DNA from: a virus
Strand: one strand, 5' to 3'
Virus record (IMG/VR): IMGVR_UViG_3300046820_000235
Coordinates: 1 to 28,806 of that record
Length of the DNA stretch: 28,806 nt
Position numbers and translations under genes: made by a program. The notes under the pieces are model-generated. The model saw nothing but the letters and a program-made list of their open reading frames with translations. It was not told the origin of the DNA and did no database searches. The number at the start of each line of letters is the position of its first letter. The first letter of the stretch is position 1. Positions 27,075-28,806 of the stretch are shown here, one piece after another.

Positions 27075-27683
27075 TTATCCTATCAAGCTAAAATTTGTTT
27101 CTCTACGTTTTGGCATTGTATAACCTAGTTTGCGTAGTTCATCGTAGATTGCCCCTGTAGGTGCTTGACCAACTTCAATACGACCTGCTGGTGCTGCTTG
27201 CATTGGCTGTGGTTGATACATACTGGCTACCTGTGCTGCACCTTGTAGATTATCAATCGTGCCATATTGTTTTAGCGTATCAAGCATAGATGGTGAAATT
27301 GCAGGTGTTGAGTTAGCTAAATTCATTATTGGAATTAATCCGCTAGTTAGTCCAGTTGTGCCTTCAGCTAAAGCAGCATTGTTTAATGCCCCCATAGCAC
27401 TACCACCTTGAGAGATAGAAGAAAGCCCACCAACATCAGCAAATGAAGGTAACCCACTTGCAGATAATAAACCTTCAGTAGCATTACCAAGACTAGCAGT
27501 ACCAGTTCCACCAGTAGCACCAGCAGCACCACCACCAGCACCCATCAATCCACCAGTAGCACCACCCATTGCCCCACCTAAAGCAGCACCTTTAAGAATA
27601 CTACCAAGACCTTTACCTTGGAGTAATTTTGTGCCACCACCTACGGCAGCACCTATCATCATTGGAACAGCTAATTGACCCAT
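27075..27683 (-). CDS. Gly/Ala-rich internal virion protein
   Basis: The 202-residue protein begins MGQLAVPMMIGAAVGGGTKL. Residues 25-75 are a run of G-A-A-L-G-G-A-M-G-G-A-T-G-G-L-type helices with GxxxG spacing, the sort that inserts into membranes. The end 'GAIYDELRKLGYTMPKRRETNF' is polar and basic. GGGAG lies seven bases before the ATG. A small membrane-active protein next to large ejection proteins suggests a role in passing DNA across the cell envelope, as in other podoviruses. That role is inferred. Confidence 0.6.
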   Translation of the reverse strand: MGQLAVPMMIGAAVGGGTKLLQGKGLGSILKGAALGGAMGGATGGLMGAGGGAAGATGGTGTASLGNATEGLLSASGLPSFADVGGLSSISQGGSAMGALNNAALAEGTTGLTSGLIPIMNLANSTPAISPSMLDTLKQYGTIDNLQGAAQVASMYQPQPMQAAPAGRIEVGQAPTGAIYDELRKLGYTMPKRRETNFSLIG

Positions 27684-27684
27684 A

Positions 27685-28788
27685 TTAAGCTCCCTTTACC
27701 TTGCCAACAACGTAGCAAATAGGTTCTATGATTGCACGATAGATACGACCTAGTGGGTCACGTTTCTTACCACGCATTTCTTTCCACAAGTCAGCAGTAC
27801 GATGACGTGCAATATGCTCTGCAACACGTCTTACAGCGTTTCTAAGCGCATTTGGTGTACCGTTGAAGGCATAGGCTACGACAGGTAAGAATAATGTGTG
27901 ATAGCCCTTCTCAATCGCCTTAGCATTTGGCATCGTAGCAGAATGTTGCAACCAGATAGCTTGTCGGAATGAACCAAAGCCATAAGCCTCGTTCATTGCG
28001 GTACATACTATTTTACCACCACTTGATGTGCTTGTAGTAGTAGAACCTTGAGGTGTGCCAGATAAATATTGAGCGTATTGGTTAAGTTTAGCAGTTGGCA
28101 AGTTCTCGTTATAGTTAAAGCGATTAATGTCTGCCTGTAGTGCTGTGTTGGCATAGTCTTCTTGCGCTTGACCAGTTTTAAGCAATTGATTGATGTCTGT
28201 GTAGTCAGCGTTAGCCAATGCCGGTGCGCCCATTGCTGCTGCCTCTTGTCTACCACGTTCAGCAGCATAGTTTTGATAAGCTAAATCACCATACTTGTTA
28301 GCCAATGTGTTTGATAATGTGTTAGCAGCGCGGTTTTGAATGTCAGCACTTACACCAGAGCCATAACGACCAGCCATTGATGCGCCACCTTGGGCAGCCT
28401 TAATTGCATCCATATAGGTTTGTGTTGCACCTTGTGATGCACCAGCAAGAGCTTGATTAAAGTATGGGTTATTTTGTAGGTATTGACCGCTAATAACAGC
28501 TTGTTGTTGTTGCTGTGCTGCCGGTAACAATGGATTACCTGCCATAGCACGATTACCTGCTGCTGTTAGAGCTGCTTGAGTATTAGCAGATGGCGCTACA
28601 TATGTTTGACCTTCGTAATAACGAGGACTAGAGCCTTGATATAGATTTTTAGCTTCTTGTAAGCCATAGCTAACGTAAGGTTTAAGTATTGGGTCAATAC
28701 CTGTTTGTGATTGTTGTGACTGACCACCACCGCCACCTTCTAACGTCATGCGTTTGCCTACTGGTTTGAATGCTAACTCTGGCAACAT
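27685..28788 (-). CDS. Ejection-type protein, Gln/Ala-rich with conserved C-terminal domain
   Basis: The 367-residue protein begins MLPELAFKPVGKRMTLEGGG; no good ribosome binding site precedes this ATG, and ATG at codon 14 is an alternative. After a Gly/Gln/Ser stretch come Gln/Ala-rich helices with 'Y-Y-E-G-Q-T-Y-V-A-P', 'N-P-Y-F-N-Q-A-L' and 'M-A-G-R-Y-G-S-G-V-S'. These recur in podovirus internal virion proteins. From about residue 262 a separate domain 'GKIVCTAMNEAYGFGSFRQAIWLQHS' (in pieces) follows, a C-terminal module seen in many phage virion proteins. It begins the ejection gene cluster in this window and is followed, two bases later, by the Gly-rich protein gene. Confidence 0.65.
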   Translation of the reverse strand: MLPELAFKPVGKRMTLEGGGGGQSQQSQTGIDPILKPYVSYGLQEAKNLYQGSSPRYYEGQTYVAPSANTQAALTAAGNRAMAGNPLLPAAQQQQQAVISGQYLQNNPYFNQALAGASQGATQTYMDAIKAAQGGASMAGRYGSGVSADIQNRAANTLSNTLANKYGDLAYQNYAAERGRQEAAAMGAPALANADYTDINQLLKTGQAQEDYANTALQADINRFNYNENLPTAKLNQYAQYLSGTPQGSTTTSTSSGGKIVCTAMNEAYGFGSFRQAIWLQHSATMPNAKAIEKGYHTLFLPVVAYAFNGTPNALRNAVRRVAEHIARHRTADLWKEMRGKKRDPLGRIYRAIIEPICYVVGKVKGA

Positions 28789-28806
28789 ATCTAAGTGATT
28801 GTATTT

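Noticed and set aside
1-28806. Integrase, attachment site, CRISPR array or insertion sequence
   Set aside because: No integrase or transposase motifs, no repeat-spacer pattern and no paired direct repeats of attachment-site type were seen. The HTH gene alone does not prove a lysogenic lifestyle.

Overview
The window is a stretch of a tailed-phage genome (podovirus-like) with low GC content and tightly packed, overlapping genes. It carries an SU10/P22-like head set (large terminase, portal, scaffold, capsid, adaptor). No integrase, tRNA or rRNA was seen. The host is most likely a PQQ-using methylotrophic beta-proteobacterium of the Methylophilales type. This is inferred from a phage-borne, 23-codon pqqA gene (10952-11023) that keeps the Glu15/Tyr19 pair used to make PQQ, the cofactor of methanol dehydrogenase.

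Layout, left to right. 1-9912 (minus strand): packaging and head genes, read right to left as a cluster of small genes, small terminase, large terminase, portal, two small proteins, scaffold, capsid, a small protein, adaptor, a virion protein and the start of a tail fibre. 9913-11079: an accessory island with a compact GC-rich multi-hairpin element, a beta-class DNA methyltransferase (minus) and pqqA (plus) with its own ribosome binding site and terminator. 11050-15067 (minus): recombination and replication control genes (wHTH protein, DUF1364, NinB, a Cro-like HTH, two PD-(D/E)xK nucleases, a G39P-like helicase-loader candidate, a DUF1376 initiator-like protein). A complex terminator-like leader lies at 14586-14692. 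15068-15183: divergent control region with a near-consensus sigma70 promoter and a perfect palindrome at the expected start site. 15184-19410 (plus): early genes, including ERF annealing protein, SSB, secreted or membrane miniproteins and an HTH-metallophosphoesterase. 19411-24221 (minus): a ParB-like/ADP-ribosyltransferase-like protein, GH24 lysozyme, holin, a membrane-anchored coiled-coil protein and secreted proteins. 24231-28788 (minus): four large internal-virion/ejection-type proteins.

How it works together. Early plus-strand genes (ERF, SSB) and the opposing minus-strand operon give the phage its recombination functions. No DNA polymerase or primase is visible, so replication probably borrows the host replisome through the initiator/loader pair. 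The leftward late genes build the head and tail and lyse the cell. If the genome is circular or circularly permuted, the tail genes running off the left edge would join the ejection proteins at the right edge. The most notable gene is pqqA. It encodes only the peptide substrate that the host PqqE/PqqD/PqqB/PqqC enzymes turn into PQQ, so it would be a very cheap way for a phage to influence methanol oxidation during infection.
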